Positions 52,848 through 62,296 of a DNA stretch of 64,000 nucleotides are shown piece by piece. How positions within the stretch are numbered: position 1 is the stretch's first letter; every line of letters starts with the position of its first letter. Made by a program: the position numbers and the translations under genes. The notes below the pieces were generated by a model. The model saw only the letters and a program-made list of their open reading frames with translations. It had not been told where the DNA came from and ran no database searches. Where the stretch lies: contig NZ_CP082833.1 in NCBI RefSeq assembly GCF_021278985.1, forward strand, positions 3,162,001 through 3,226,000, given 5' to 3'. This stretch comes from Citrobacter rodentium NBRC 105723 = DSM 16636. GTDB taxonomy: Bacteria > Pseudomonadota > Gammaproteobacteria > Enterobacterales > Enterobacteriaceae.

Positions 52848-54209
52848 ATGACTCAACGACGCGAACTACAGGCCCTGATCGACGCCGCGCCGGTCGGCAA
52901 AACCCAGTGGCGGGTGATCATCTGCTGCTTCCTGGTGGTGATGCTTGACGGCTTTGATACGGCGGCCATTGGTTTTATCGCTCCCGATATTCGTCTGCAG
53001 TGGCAATTGACCGCCGGAGAACTTGCGCCGCTGTTTGGCGCGGGGCTGCTCGGACTCACCGCCGGCGCGCTGCTGTGCGGGCCGCTCTCTGACCGGTTTG
53101 GCCGTAAGCGCGTGATCGAGCTCTGCGTACTGCTGTTTGGCGCGCTGAGCCTGCTGTCAGCCTTCTCGCCGGATCTGCAAACGCTGGTGATTTTGCGCTT
53201 CCTTACCGGACTGGGGCTTGGCGGCGCGATGCCGAACACCATCACCATGACCTCGGAATACCTGCCCGCGCGGCGGCGCGGCGCGCTGGTGACCCTGATG
53301 TTCTGCGGTTTTACGCTCGGTTCGGCGCTGGGCGGCATTGTCAGCGCGCAGCTGGTAGCGGTTATCGGCTGGCACGGCATTTTGGTGCTGGGCGGCGTGC
53401 TGCCGCTGATCCTGTTCGTCGCGCTGTTATTTGTTCTGCCGGAGTCGCCGCGCTGGCAGGTACGTCGCCAACTGCCGCAGACGACCATCGCCCGGACGGT
53501 CAGCGCGATCACCAGCGAGCGCTACGACGACACCCATTTCTTTCTTAATGAAACCGCCGCAACGGCAACAGGCAGCATCCGTCAGCTTTTTGTTGGCCGC
53601 CAGTTGCCCATTACCCTGATGCTATGGGTGGTGTTCTTTATGAGCCTGCTGATTATCTATCTGCTCTCCAGCTGGCTACCGACGCTGCTTAACCACCGCG
53701 GAATTAACCTGCAGCAGGCCTCGTGGGTGACGGCAGCTTTCCAGGTTGGCGGGACGCTGGGCGCGCTGGCGCTGGGGGTACTGATGGACAAACACAATCC
53801 GTTTCGGGTGCTGGCCCTCAGCTATGCGCTGGGCGCGGTGTGCATCGTCATGATTGGGCTGAGCGAAAACGGCCTGTGGCTGATGGCGCTGGCGATTTTT
53901 GGCACCGGGGTGGGGATCAGCGGATCGCAGGTCGGCCTCAATGCGTTAACCGCCACCCTCTATCCCACCCAAAGCCGCGCGACGGGCGTCAGCTGGTCGA
54001 ACGCGGTGGGTCGCTGCGGGGCGATTGTCGGCTCGCTTTCCGGCGGCGTGATGATGGCGATGAATTTCTCATTCGACACGCTGTTTTTCATTATCGCTGT
54101 CCCGGCGGCGATTAGCGCGGTGATGTTAACCCTGCTGATTGTGGTCGTCCGCCGACCAGCCTCTGTCCCTGAGTCCCTGCCGCATTCCGGCGGTATGGTG
54201 AACGAATAA
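52848..54209 (+). CDS. mhbT: MhbT-like aromatic acid:H+ symporter (MFS, AAHS family)
   Basis: 453-residue transporter with twelve hydrophobic segments and the AAHS motifs (LDGFDTAAIGFIAPDI in helix 1, GPLSDRFGRKRVI in loop 2-3, LGLGGAMPNTITMTSEYLPARRRG in loop 4-5). Expected to bring in 3-hydroxybenzoate and/or gentisate. First gene of the mhbTDHIM operon; the dioxygenase follows 11 bp later. Confidence 0.9.
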   Translation: MTQRRELQALIDAAPVGKTQWRVIICCFLVVMLDGFDTAAIGFIAPDIRLQWQLTAGELAPLFGAGLLGLTAGALLCGPLSDRFGRKRVIELCVLLFGALSLLSAFSPDLQTLVILRFLTGLGLGGAMPNTITMTSEYLPARRRGALVTLMFCGFTLGSALGGIVSAQLVAVIGWHGILVLGGVLPLILFVALLFVLPESPRWQVRRQLPQTTIARTVSAITSERYDDTHFFLNETAATATGSIRQLFVGRQLPITLMLWVVFFMSLLIIYLLSSWLPTLLNHRGINLQQASWVTAAFQVGGTLGALALGVLMDKHNPFRVLALSYALGAVCIVMIGLSENGLWLMALAIFGTGVGISGSQVGLNALTATLYPTQSRATGVSWSNAVGRCGAIVGSLSGGVMMAMNFSFDTLFFIIAVPAAISAVMLTLLIVVVRRPASVPESLPHSGGMVNE

Positions 54210-54220
54210 GGAGAATCCCT

Positions 54221-55258
54221 ATGTCTGAACATAATCAGGATGTTAAAAACAACCGCCAGCAGTTTTACCAGCATATTTCCGGGCAAAACCTGACCCCGCT
54301 GTGGGAGTCGCTGCACCATCTGGTGCCGCAGACGCCGAACGCCAACTGCGCGCCTGCCTACTGGAACTATCAGGAAATTCGCCCGCTGCTGCTGGAAAGC
54401 GGCAACCTGATCGGCGCGAAAGAGGCGGTACGCCGCGTGCTGGTGCTGGAAAATCCGATGCTGCGCGGTCAGTCCTCAATCACCTCCACGCTCTATGCCG
54501 GGCTGCAACTGATCATGCCGGGCGAGGTCGCGCCGAGCCACCGTCATAACCAGTCGGCGCTGCGTTTTATCGTGGAGGGGAAAGGGGCGTTTACCGCCGT
54601 GGACGGCGAGAGGACGCAAATGCACGCCGGTGATTTTATTCTGACGCCGCAGTGGCAGTGGCACGATCACGGAAATCCGGGCGCTGAGCCGGTTATCTGG
54701 CTGGACGGTCTGGATCTGCCGCTGGTGAATATTCTCGGCTGCGGCTTTGCGGAGGATTATCCGGAAGATCAGCAGCCGGTGACGCGTAAAGAGGGCGATT
54801 ATCTGCCGCGCTATGCCGCCAATATGCTGCCGCTGCGCCAGCAAAAGGGTAACTCATCGCCAATCTTCAACTATCGCTATGACCGCAGCCGCGAGGCGCT
54901 GCACGATCTGACCCGCTTTGGCGACGCCGACGAGTGGGACGGCTATAAATTACGCTACGTCAATCCGGTGACCGGCGGCTATCCGATGCCGTCGATGGCC
55001 ACCTTCCTGCAACTGCTGCCAAAAGGCTTTGTCTCGCGCGTGGCGCGTACCACCGACAGCACTATTTACCACGTGGTGGAGGGCGCGGGCGAAGTGACCA
55101 TCGGCAACGAGACGTTCACCTTTGTCGCCAAAGATATTTTTGTCGCGCCGACCTGGCACGGCGTGTCGTTTAAATCCACCGATGACACCGTGTTATTCAG
55201 CTTTTCTGACCGGCCGGTACAGGAAGCGCTCGGGCTGTTCCGCGAAGCCCGCTATTAA
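54221..55258 (+). CDS. mhbD: Gentisate 1,2-dioxygenase
   Basis: 345-residue iron(II) ring-cleaving dioxygenase that opens gentisate to maleylpyruvate. Bicupin fold: the first cupin carries the iron ligands (PSHRHNQSALRFIVEG and QWQWHDHGNP), the second a degenerate copy (STIYHVVEGAGEVTI, APTWHGVSFKS). Twelve bases separate it from mhbH. Enzyme class is certain from motifs; the name follows the Klebsiella mhb operon of identical gene order. Confidence 0.93.
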   Translation: MSEHNQDVKNNRQQFYQHISGQNLTPLWESLHHLVPQTPNANCAPAYWNYQEIRPLLLESGNLIGAKEAVRRVLVLENPMLRGQSSITSTLYAGLQLIMPGEVAPSHRHNQSALRFIVEGKGAFTAVDGERTQMHAGDFILTPQWQWHDHGNPGAEPVIWLDGLDLPLVNILGCGFAEDYPEDQQPVTRKEGDYLPRYAANMLPLRQQKGNSSPIFNYRYDRSREALHDLTRFGDADEWDGYKLRYVNPVTGGYPMPSMATFLQLLPKGFVSRVARTTDSTIYHVVEGAGEVTIGNETFTFVAKDIFVAPTWHGVSFKSTDDTVLFSFSDRPVQEALGLFREARY

Positions 55259-55269
55259 TAAGGGAGAGA

Positions 55270-55974
55270 ATGATGACTCAGTATGTATTTGCACCACAGG
55301 CGCCAGTAAGCGTCCCTGTTGTCGGCAGCGATAAACAATTTCCGGTGCGCCGCGTGTATTGCGTCGGGCGCAACTATGCCGCCCATGCCCGTGAAATGGG
55401 CTTCGATCCGGATCGTGAGCCGCCGTTCTTCTTCTGCAAGCCTGCCGATGCGGTGGTGCCGGTTGCGGCGGGTGAAACGCTCGCGCTGCCGTATCCGGCG
55501 CAGACCGATAACTACCACTATGAAATAGAGCTGGTGGTGGCTATTGGTAAAAAGGGTAGCGATATTCCCGTAGAAAAGGCCCATGAATATATCTGGGGCT
55601 ACGCCACCGGGCTGGATATGACCCGCCGCGACCGCCAGATGGAGATGCGCCAGATGGGACGTCCCTGGGAGATTGGCAAAGCGTTTGACCTCTCCGCGCC
55701 CATCGCGCCGCTGCACCCAGTCAGCGACGCGGCGGAGGTGAATACTGCGCCGATCTGGCTACAGGTCAACGGCGAGGATCATCAGCGCAGCGACATTCGT
55801 CACCTGATCTGGTCGGTTAACGAAACCATCAGCTACCTGTCCGGCTTCTTTGAGCTGCAGCCGGGCGATTTGATTTTCACCGGCACGCCGGAAGGCGTCG
55901 GCGCGGTGGTAAAAGGCGATGTCATCACCGGCAACGTGGACGGGTTAACGCCCATCGCCGTGAAGATTGTCTGA
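55270..55974 (+). CDS. mhbH: Fumarylpyruvate hydrolase (FAH family)
   Basis: 234-residue hydrolase that splits fumarylpyruvate to fumarate and pyruvate, ending the pathway. FAH fold with the signature RVYCVGRNYAAHAREMG, metal ligands in HYEIELVVAIG and the C-terminal GDLIFTGTPEGVGAV. Eight bases from mhbI. The order hydrolase before isomerase is as in Klebsiella. Confidence 0.92.
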   Translation: MMTQYVFAPQAPVSVPVVGSDKQFPVRRVYCVGRNYAAHAREMGFDPDREPPFFFCKPADAVVPVAAGETLALPYPAQTDNYHYEIELVVAIGKKGSDIPVEKAHEYIWGYATGLDMTRRDRQMEMRQMGRPWEIGKAFDLSAPIAPLHPVSDAAEVNTAPIWLQVNGEDHQRSDIRHLIWSVNETISYLSGFFELQPGDLIFTGTPEGVGAVVKGDVITGNVDGLTPIAVKIV

Positions 55975-55982
55975 GGTGGCCC

Positions 55983-56627
55983 ATGAAACTGTACAGTTTT
56001 TTTAACAGTTCGGCGTCATACCGCGTACGTATTGCGCTGGCGCTGAAAGGCATCGGCTACCAGACGGTTGGCGTCAATATCCGCGCCGGGCAGCAAAACG
56101 AGCTGGCCTACCGGCGGATGAACCCGGTCGGGCTGGTGCCGACGCTGGTATCCGATGATGGCGAAGCGCTCGGCCAGTCGCTGGCGATTATTGACTGGCT
56201 GGACCGGCACTTCCCGCAGTCGCCACTGCTGCCCGCCAGCGATCCGGCGCGCAGCCAGGTCCTGGAAATCGTCTATGCCATCGCCTGCGATATCCATCCG
56301 GTGAATAACCTGCGGGTGCTGCGCTACCTCAGCGAAGAGCTGAAGGTCAGCGAAGGGGAGGTAAAACGCTGGTACGCGCACTGGATCCAGCAGGGGCTGA
56401 GCGCGGTCGAACAGCTGCTGCGCAAGAGCCAGACGTCGCCGTACTGCGTCGGAAATCGCCCAACGCTTGCCGACTGTTGCCTGATCCCGCAGTGGGCGAA
56501 CGCGTTGCGCATGGGGTGTGATTTACATGCGTATCCGCGTTGTAAAGCGGTGTATGACGCCTGTATGCAGCTGCCAGCGTTTATCGCCGCCGCACCCGAA
56601 AATCAACAAGACAAACTTTCGGCCTGA
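55983..56627 (+). CDS. mhbI: Maleylpyruvate isomerase (zeta-class GST)
   Basis: 214-residue glutathione-dependent isomerase converting maleylpyruvate to fumarylpyruvate. N-terminal thioredoxin-like domain with NSSASYRVRIALALKGI (the usual SSCSWRVR motif, here with Ala for Cys) and the NPVGLVPTLV cis-proline turn, then an all-helical C-terminal domain (GNRPTLADCCLIPQ). The enzyme needs glutathione in the classical zeta-GST type. Confidence 0.92.
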   Translation: MKLYSFFNSSASYRVRIALALKGIGYQTVGVNIRAGQQNELAYRRMNPVGLVPTLVSDDGEALGQSLAIIDWLDRHFPQSPLLPASDPARSQVLEIVYAIACDIHPVNNLRVLRYLSEELKVSEGEVKRWYAHWIQQGLSAVEQLLRKSQTSPYCVGNRPTLADCCLIPQWANALRMGCDLHAYPRCKAVYDACMQLPAFIAAAPENQQDKLSA

Positions 56628-56641
56628 GAAGGAGAAACATA

Positions 56642-57835
56642 ATGGCTAACGTGACGAGCGCAATTATCGTCGGCGGCGGAATCGGTGGCGCGGCTACCGC
56701 GCTTTCGCTGGCGCGGCAGGGCATCAAAGTCATGCTGCTGGAAAAAGCGCATGAGATCGGTGAAATCGGCGCCGGTATCCAGCTTGGTCCCAACGCCTTC
56801 TCGGCGCTGGACAGCCTCGGCGTCGGCGAAGTCGCGCGCCAGCGGGCGGTGTTTACCGACCACATCACCATGATGGATGCGGTCAATGCTGAAGAAGTGG
56901 TGCATATTGAAACCGGCCAGGCCTTTCGCGACCATTTTGGCGGACCTTACGCGGTGATTCACCGGGTTGATATTCACGCTTCGGTGTGGGAAGCGGTGCT
57001 GACTCACCCTGACGTTGAATACCGGACCTCCACTAACGTGGTCGATATCCGTGAAACGCCGGATGAGGTCACGGTTTTTGACGAGCAGGGCAACAGCTGG
57101 ACGGCGGATATTCTGGTTGGCTGCGACGGGGTGAAGTCGGTGGTGCGCCAGAGCCTGCTCGGCGACTCGCCGCGCGTCACCGGTCACGTGGTCTATCGGG
57201 CGGTGATTGACTGCAACGATATGCCGGAAGACCTGCGCATCAATGCGCCGGTACTCTGGGCCGGGCCGCACTGCCACCTCGTTCACTATCCGCTGCGCGG
57301 CGGCAGACAGTACAATCTGGTGGTCACCTTCCACAGCCGCCAGCAGGAGGAGTGGGGCGTGAAGGACGGCAGTAAAGAAGAAGTGCTCTCCTATTTTGCC
57401 GGTATCCACCCGCGTCCGCGTCAGATGCTGGATAAGCCGACCTCATGGCGTCGCTGGTCCACCGCCGATCGCGAGCCGGTGGCAAAGTGGGGCACCGGGC
57501 GGATTACCCTGGTGGGCGACGCCGCGCATCCGGTGGCGCAGTATATGGCGCAGGGGGCGTGTATGGCGCTGGAAGATGCGGTCACGCTGGGTAAAGCGCT
57601 GGAAAAATGCGATGGCGATGCGGAAAAAGCGTTCGCGCTGTATGAGTCGGTGCGTATCCCGCGCACCGCGCGCATTGTCTGGTCCACCCGCGAAATGGGC
57701 CGCGTGTATCACGCCGCAGGCGTCGAGCGTCAGGTACGTAACCTGTTGTGGAAAGGCAAATCACAGGCGGAGTTTTACCGCGCGATGGAATGGCTGTACG
57801 GCTGGAAAGAAGATAACTGCCTGCTGCCGCGCTAG
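56642..57835 (+). CDS. mhbM: 3-hydroxybenzoate 6-monooxygenase
   Basis: 397-residue FAD- and NADH-dependent hydroxylase producing gentisate from 3-hydroxybenzoate, the entry step. Group A flavin monooxygenase: GGGIGGAATAL near residue 12 (FAD), DG motif (GCDGVKSVVR), and TLVGDAAHPVAQYMAQGACMALEDA. Last gene of the operon. A REP element separates it from dusC. Confidence 0.93.
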   Translation: MANVTSAIIVGGGIGGAATALSLARQGIKVMLLEKAHEIGEIGAGIQLGPNAFSALDSLGVGEVARQRAVFTDHITMMDAVNAEEVVHIETGQAFRDHFGGPYAVIHRVDIHASVWEAVLTHPDVEYRTSTNVVDIRETPDEVTVFDEQGNSWTADILVGCDGVKSVVRQSLLGDSPRVTGHVVYRAVIDCNDMPEDLRINAPVLWAGPHCHLVHYPLRGGRQYNLVVTFHSRQQEEWGVKDGSKEEVLSYFAGIHPRPRQMLDKPTSWRRWSTADREPVAKWGTGRITLVGDAAHPVAQYMAQGACMALEDAVTLGKALEKCDGDAEKAFALYESVRIPRTARIVWSTREMGRVYHAAGVERQVRNLLWKGKSQAEFYRAMEWLYGWKEDNCLLPR

Positions 57836-57870
57836 TATTTGGCCCGCCCGGCCTGGAACAGTGTTTCACC

Positions 57871-57906
57871 GTAGGCCGGATAAGGCGTTACGCCGCCATC
57901 CGGCAA
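57871..57906. repeat. REP element between mhbM and dusC
   Basis: GTAGGCCGGATAAGGCGTTAC followed by GCCGCCATCCGGCA, one REP palindrome of the same type as the 18 kb array. Confidence 0.85.
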
Positions 57907-57966
57907 AAGGTTTTGCTCAACGCAGAGAGGCGCTATGATAGCGCCTCTTTTTCTGCGGGTAACGAT

Positions 57967-58908
57967 ATGCGTGTTTTACTGGCGCCGATGGAAGGCGTAC
58001 TTGACTCCCTGGTACGCGAACTTCTGACGGAAGTGAATGACTACGATTTATGCATCAGCGAATTCGTGCGCGTGGTGGATCAACTTCTGCCGGTGAAAGT
58101 GTTTCATCGACTCTGCCCGGAACTGAAAAACGGCAGCCGTACACCCTCCGGCACCCTCGTGCGCGTTCAGCTGCTGGGGCAATATCCGCAATGGCTGGCG
58201 GAAAACGCTGCCCGCGCCGTTGAGCTGGGCTCTTATGGCGTCGATTTAAACTGCGGCTGTCCGTCGAAAATGGTTAACGGCAGCGGCGGCGGGGCGACGC
58301 TGCTGAAAGACCCTGAACTTATCTATCAGGGCGCGAAAGCCATGCGCGAGGCGGTGCCTGCGCATCTGCCGGTAACGGTAAAAGTGCGTCTCGGCTGGGA
58401 CAGCGGCGACAGAAAATTCGAAATCGCCGACGCCGTGCAACAGGCGGGCGCCACGGAGCTGGTGGTGCATGGCCGGACCAAAGAGCAGGGCTACAAAGCT
58501 GAACACATCAACTGGCAGGCAATTGGCGAAATTCGTCAGCGCCTGTCCATCCCGGTTATCGCCAACGGTGAGATCCGGGACTGGCAAAGCGCCTAGGAGT
58601 GCCTGGCGGCGACCGGCTGCGATGCGGTCATGATTGGCCGCGGCGCGCTGAATATTCCCAACCTCAGCCGGGTGGTGAAGTACAACCAGCCGCGGATGCC
58701 GTGGCCGGAAGTGGTGGCGCTGCTGCAAAAATATACCCGCCTGGAAAATCAGGGCGACACCGGACTGTATCACGTGGCGCGCATTAAGCAGTGGCTGGGT
58801 TATTTACGTAAAGAATATGACGAGGCGACGGCGCTATTTCAGCAGATTCGCGCATTAAATCACTCTCCGGACATCGCCCGGGCAATCCAGGCGATAGATA
58901 TCGCCTGA
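57967..58908 (+). pseudogene. dusC: dusC, tRNA-dihydrouridine(16) synthase, with in-frame amber stop
   Basis: DusC reduces uridine 16 of tRNAs to dihydrouridine using FMN. The frame starting at 57967 (MRVLLAPMEGVLDS) reads normally to Ala209 and then meets TAG at 58594-58596, where E. coli has Gln (CAG): a single C-to-T change. The same frame then continues to a normal end at 58908 (TGCDAVMIGRGALNIPN ... IARAIQAIDIA), 313 sense codons in all. FMN-binding and catalytic motifs (NCGCPSK with the active Cys; VVHGRTKEQGY) precede the stop; the C-terminal tRNA-binding helical domain follows it. Without read-through the product is 209 residues and probably inactive. It could be a genuine recent mutation or a base error. 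Confidence 0.9.
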
Positions 58909-58914
58909 TGACAG

Positions 58915-58938
58915 GCCGGGTGAGCGTCGCCACCCGGC
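58915..58938. repeat. REP-type hairpin after dusC
   Basis: GCCGGGTG and CACCCGGC arms around AGCGTCGC, following the dusC stop and facing yohP. Confidence 0.65.
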
Positions 58939-58945
58939 ACAGCCA

Positions 58946-59029
58946 TCAGAAAATCATCTTAAACACGCCGGTCACCACCAACAATCCAATCAGAAAAATA
59001 ATCAAAATAACCCACAGTAAAATCTTCAT
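58946..59029 (-). CDS. yohP: YohP, 27-residue membrane peptide
   Basis: 27-codon gene. The peptide is a single hydrophobic helix (MKILLWVILIIFLIGLL at its N-terminus, then VVTGVFKMIF). In E. coli YohP is a stress-linked small inner-membrane protein whose mRNA reaches the membrane before translation. Ribosome-binding region AGGGAACGCC precedes the ATG. It lies between dusC and mdtQ as in E. coli. Confidence 0.88.
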   Translation of the reverse strand: MKILLWVILIIFLIGLLVVTGVFKMIF

Positions 59030-59274
59030 TGGCGTTCCCTTATTGGTAAGTTCAGATTAAGTATAGGAAAACTTCAGCAACCTGCCGCCGGGATTTTGTC
59101 CGCTAATGCGTGAGCATATACATCCACTGAATTAATGGTGGTGTTGGTATTTATATTGAAAATACATTGCCGGATATGACGGTTATTTGCCAAAGATGTT
59201 TTGCCACGCGTAACTAAAAAACGCCCCGTAACAACGGGTAAGCTCCGCGCACCATTTCTTATCAGTCTGTCTTA

Positions 59275-60714
59275 ATGAATCATTACTCTTTACACGCGAT
59301 GAAAGCGTGCTTGCCGCTGGCTATTCTGCTGGCGGGGTGTGCTCCCATGCACGACGTTAAGCCTGCGTTGACTCAGCAGCTACCCGCCTCACATGTGGAC
59401 ACTTCCTTACCGGCTGCGCTGCAACAGGGCTGGCCGGACAGTCAATGGTGGCTGGCCTGGCACGATCCGCAACTGAATGACTTAATTGCCCGCGCGCTGA
59501 AAAACTCGCCGGATATGCAGGTCGCTGAGCAGCGCATTCAGCTGGCGGAAGCGCAGGCGAAAGCAACGGAGGCGCAGGACGGCCCGCAGCTGGATTTCTC
59601 AGGGGATATTGAACGACAGAAAATGTCGGCGGAAGGCTTAATGGGGCCGTTTGCAATCACCGATCCCGCTGCGGGCACCACCGGGCCGTGGTACACCAAC
59701 GGGACGTTCGGCTTAACCGGCGGCTGGGATCTCGATTTATGGGGAAAAAATCGCGCGGAGGTGACAGCGCGGATCGGGGCGGTGAAAGCGCGGGAGGCCG
59801 AGCGTGAACAGACCCGCCAGCTGCTCGCCAGCAGCGTGACGCGACTGTACTGGGAGTGGCAGACCGAGGCCGCGCTCGGCAATGTGCTGCGCCAGATAGC
59901 GCAGGAGCAGCGCAATATTATCAATACCGATCGCCAGCTGTATGAGAACGGTATTACCTCTTCCGTCGAGGGGGTCGAAACGGATATCGACGTCAGCAAA
60001 ACGCAGCAGCAGCTGAATGACGTCGCCGGAAAAATGAAGGTGATTGAGGCGCGGCTGAGCGCGCTGACTAACGCCCAGGCGTCGTCGGTGGCGCTGCATC
60101 AGGTAAACCTGCCGGAAGTGGAGGGGCGGTTGCCCGCGAAGCTGGGCTACGATCTGCTGGCGCGCAGAGCGGATTTACAGGCGGCGCACTGGTATATCGA
60201 GTCGTCCCTCAGCAGCGTGGAGGCGGCGAAAGCGGCGTTTTATCCGGATATTAACGTCATGGCTTTTCTGCAACAGGATGCGCTGCATCTGAGCGATCTG
60301 TTTCGCAGCTCCGCGCAGCAAACGGGCGTCACCGCCGGGCTGACGCTGCCCATTTTCGACAGCGGCAGGCTGAACGCCAGTCTGGATATCGCCCGCACCC
60401 GGAGCAATTTGTCCGTCGCCAGCTACAACAAAGCGGTGGTGGATGCGGTGAACGAAGTGGCCCGCGCCGCCAGTCAGGTCGGGACGCTGGCGCAAAAAAA
60501 TCAGCATCAGCAGCAAATTGAGCACGACGCCAGGCGGGTGGTGAATCTGGCGGAAGCGCGGTTTAAGGCCGGGATCGTTGCCGGTTCCCGCGTCAGTCAG
60601 GCGAAAATTCCGGCGCTACGCGAGCAGGGCAACGGCCTTATTTTACAGGGCCAGTGGCTGGACGCCTCCGTTCAGCTGACCAGCGCGCTCGGCGGCGGCT
60701 ATCATCAGTCGTGA
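59275..60714 (+). CDS. mdtQ: MdtQ (YohG), NodT-family outer-membrane efflux lipoprotein
   Basis: 479-residue TolC-like outer-membrane factor of the NodT type. Lipobox LLAGC (Cys22), then two OEP repeats (about residues 60-260 and 280-475; WDLDLWGKNRAEVTA is the family motif). No inner-membrane pump gene is next to it, so it must partner with one encoded elsewhere. In E. coli K-12 mdtQ is broken into pieces, while this copy is intact. Confidence 0.9.
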   Translation: MNHYSLHAMKACLPLAILLAGCAPMHDVKPALTQQLPASHVDTSLPAALQQGWPDSQWWLAWHDPQLNDLIARALKNSPDMQVAEQRIQLAEAQAKATEAQDGPQLDFSGDIERQKMSAEGLMGPFAITDPAAGTTGPWYTNGTFGLTGGWDLDLWGKNRAEVTARIGAVKAREAEREQTRQLLASSVTRLYWEWQTEAALGNVLRQIAQEQRNIINTDRQLYENGITSSVEGVETDIDVSKTQQQLNDVAGKMKVIEARLSALTNAQASSVALHQVNLPEVEGRLPAKLGYDLLARRADLQAAHWYIESSLSSVEAAKAAFYPDINVMAFLQQDALHLSDLFRSSAQQTGVTAGLTLPIFDSGRLNASLDIARTRSNLSVASYNKAVVDAVNEVARAASQVGTLAQKNQHQQQIEHDARRVVNLAEARFKAGIVAGSRVSQAKIPALREQGNGLILQGQWLDASVQLTSALGGGYHQS

Positions 60715-60780
60715 TTTTTCCGCTTGTCTCAGACTGAATTTCTATACTTAGGGTTCAGTTTGATATAACCGGAGGATGTT

Positions 60781-61542
60781 ATGACAAAAGTGGCGATAGT
60801 CACCGCTTCTGATTCAGGTATTGGTAAGGCGTGCGCGCTACAGCTGGCGCAGCAGGGATTTGATATTGGGATCACCTGGCACTCGGATGAGCAGGGGGCG
60901 CGGAAGACGGCGCAAGAGGTGATGAAGCACGGCGTGCGCGCCGAGACCATTCAGCTAGATCTCAGCGTGCTGCCCGAAGGCGCGCAGGCTCTCGAACAGC
61001 TTATTACCCGGCTGGGGCGGATAGATGTGCTGGTGAATAACGCCGGTACAATGAGCAAAGCCGGGTTTCTGGAGCTGCCCTTTGCCGACTGGCGGCAGAT
61101 CTTTACGGTGGACGTCGACGGGGCGTTTCTCTGCTCGCAGCTGGCCGCTCGCCAGATGGTTAAACAGGGGCAGGGTGGGCGAATTATCAATATCACCTCG
61201 GTGCATGAGCACACGCCGCTGCCGGAGGCCAGCGCCTACACCGCCGCCAAACACGCCCTCGGCGGTCTTACCAAAGCTATGGCGCTGGAGCTGGTTAAAC
61301 ACAACATACTGGTGAACGCCGTGGCGCCGGGCGCTATCGCCACGCCGATGAACGATATGGATGACAGCGACGTTAAGCCCGGCTCTGAACCCACCATTCC
61401 GCTGGGTCGACCGGGGTTAACGCGGGAGATTGCCGGCATGGTCGGCTGGCTGTGTTCGGACGGGGCGAGCTACACTACCGGCCAGTCGCTGATTGTCGAC
61501 GGCGGCTTTATGCTCGCCAACCCGCAGTTTAAGCCGGAATAA
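60781..61542 (+). CDS. yohF: YohF, short-chain dehydrogenase/reductase
   Basis: 253-residue NAD(P)-dependent oxidoreductase of the classical SDR family: cofactor motif TASDSGIGKACAL, NNAG motif (VLVNNAGTM), catalytic Ser and YxxxK (ITSVHEHTPLPEASAYTAAKHAL). Substrate not established; annotated in E. coli as acetoin dehydrogenase-like. Ribosome-binding site GGAGG. Convergent with yohD. Confidence 0.94.
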   Translation: MTKVAIVTASDSGIGKACALQLAQQGFDIGITWHSDEQGARKTAQEVMKHGVRAETIQLDLSVLPEGAQALEQLITRLGRIDVLVNNAGTMSKAGFLELPFADWRQIFTVDVDGAFLCSQLAARQMVKQGQGGRIINITSVHEHTPLPEASAYTAAKHALGGLTKAMALELVKHNILVNAVAPGAIATPMNDMDDSDVKPGSEPTIPLGRPGLTREIAGMVGWLCSDGASYTTGQSLIVDGGFMLANPQFKPE

Positions 61543-61560
61543 ACCAGGACGGAATACCCC

Positions 61561-62130
61561 TTAATCGGCCCGGCGGCGGCTGCGTCGCTTCAGCCACCAG
61601 CGCACGCCGATCACCAGTACGATCGCCAGTATCAGCCAGATCCAGTGTTTAAGATGCTGATCGAGACTGTGCAGCCATGGGGCAATCACTTCGCCACCCA
61701 TATAGCCGAGGGTGGTGAAGATAGATGCCCAGACCAGCGCGCCGAGGATATTCAGCGGCAGGAAAATTTTCGGCGGCAGATGGCTTGCGCCAATCAGCAG
61801 AGGGCCAATGATGCGAAAGCCGTACATAAAGCGGGTGCCGATAACGAATAAATAGGGGCGACGCTGGATCATCTTCTGCGCCCGGCGGATTTTATCGCGA
61901 TGGCGTGAAAAGCGGCGCAGAAGCCTGCCGCCGTAGCAACGTCCCAGCAGATACAGCACCTGATCGCCAATCATGCCGCCCAGGGCGACGGCTATCACCA
62001 CCAGCGGGAACGTCAGTAATCCCTGATGCGCGGCGACGCCGCCAAGCAGGGTAATGGTTTCACCTTCCGCCATGCTGCCGATAACCAGCGCGGCGTAACC
62101 GTATTGCGCAATAAGAGCGTTTATATCCAT
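61561..62130 (-). CDS. yohD: YohD, DedA-family inner-membrane protein
   Basis: 189-residue DedA/VTT-domain protein with four to five hydrophobic segments and the family motif (GEGETITLLGG-type AEGETITLLGGVAAHQG, and GTRFMYGFRIIGPLLIGAS). DedA proteins support lipid carrier recycling and membrane energetics. Start at 62130 (MDINALIAQYG) fits the E. coli N-terminus; the frame continues seven residues further upstream to 62151. Confidence 0.92.
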   Translation of the reverse strand: MDINALIAQYGYAALVIGSMAEGETITLLGGVAAHQGLLTFPLVVIAVALGGMIGDQVLYLLGRCYGGRLLRRFSRHRDKIRRAQKMIQRRPYLFVIGTRFMYGFRIIGPLLIGASHLPPKIFLPLNILGALVWASIFTTLGYMGGEVIAPWLHSLDQHLKHWIWLILAIVLVIGVRWWLKRRSRRRAD

Positions 62131-62296
62131 ACGTCTGAATGACCTCCGCACGCTTAAGCATACACCTTGCGAAATTTTGTTGCCGGAAAAGGGCGGGGAA
62201 TGACTCGCGGTAATCTTCCTTGTCTGTACATAAAATAATCAAAAAGCGCATTATACTTGAGGTGTTAAGGTCCGGAACGGATAACAAGGGGGCGGT

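Noticed and set aside
52722..52856. Longer N-terminus for the LysR regulator
   Set aside because: The frame is open to 52856, but it would cover the divergent promoter region and overlap the transporter start; the usual LysR N-terminus begins at 52721.
58594..58596. Recoding (selenocysteine or pyrrolysine) at the dusC stop
   Set aside because: The codon is TAG at a family Gln position one base change away, and no recoding context is seen. A simple nonsense change explains it better.
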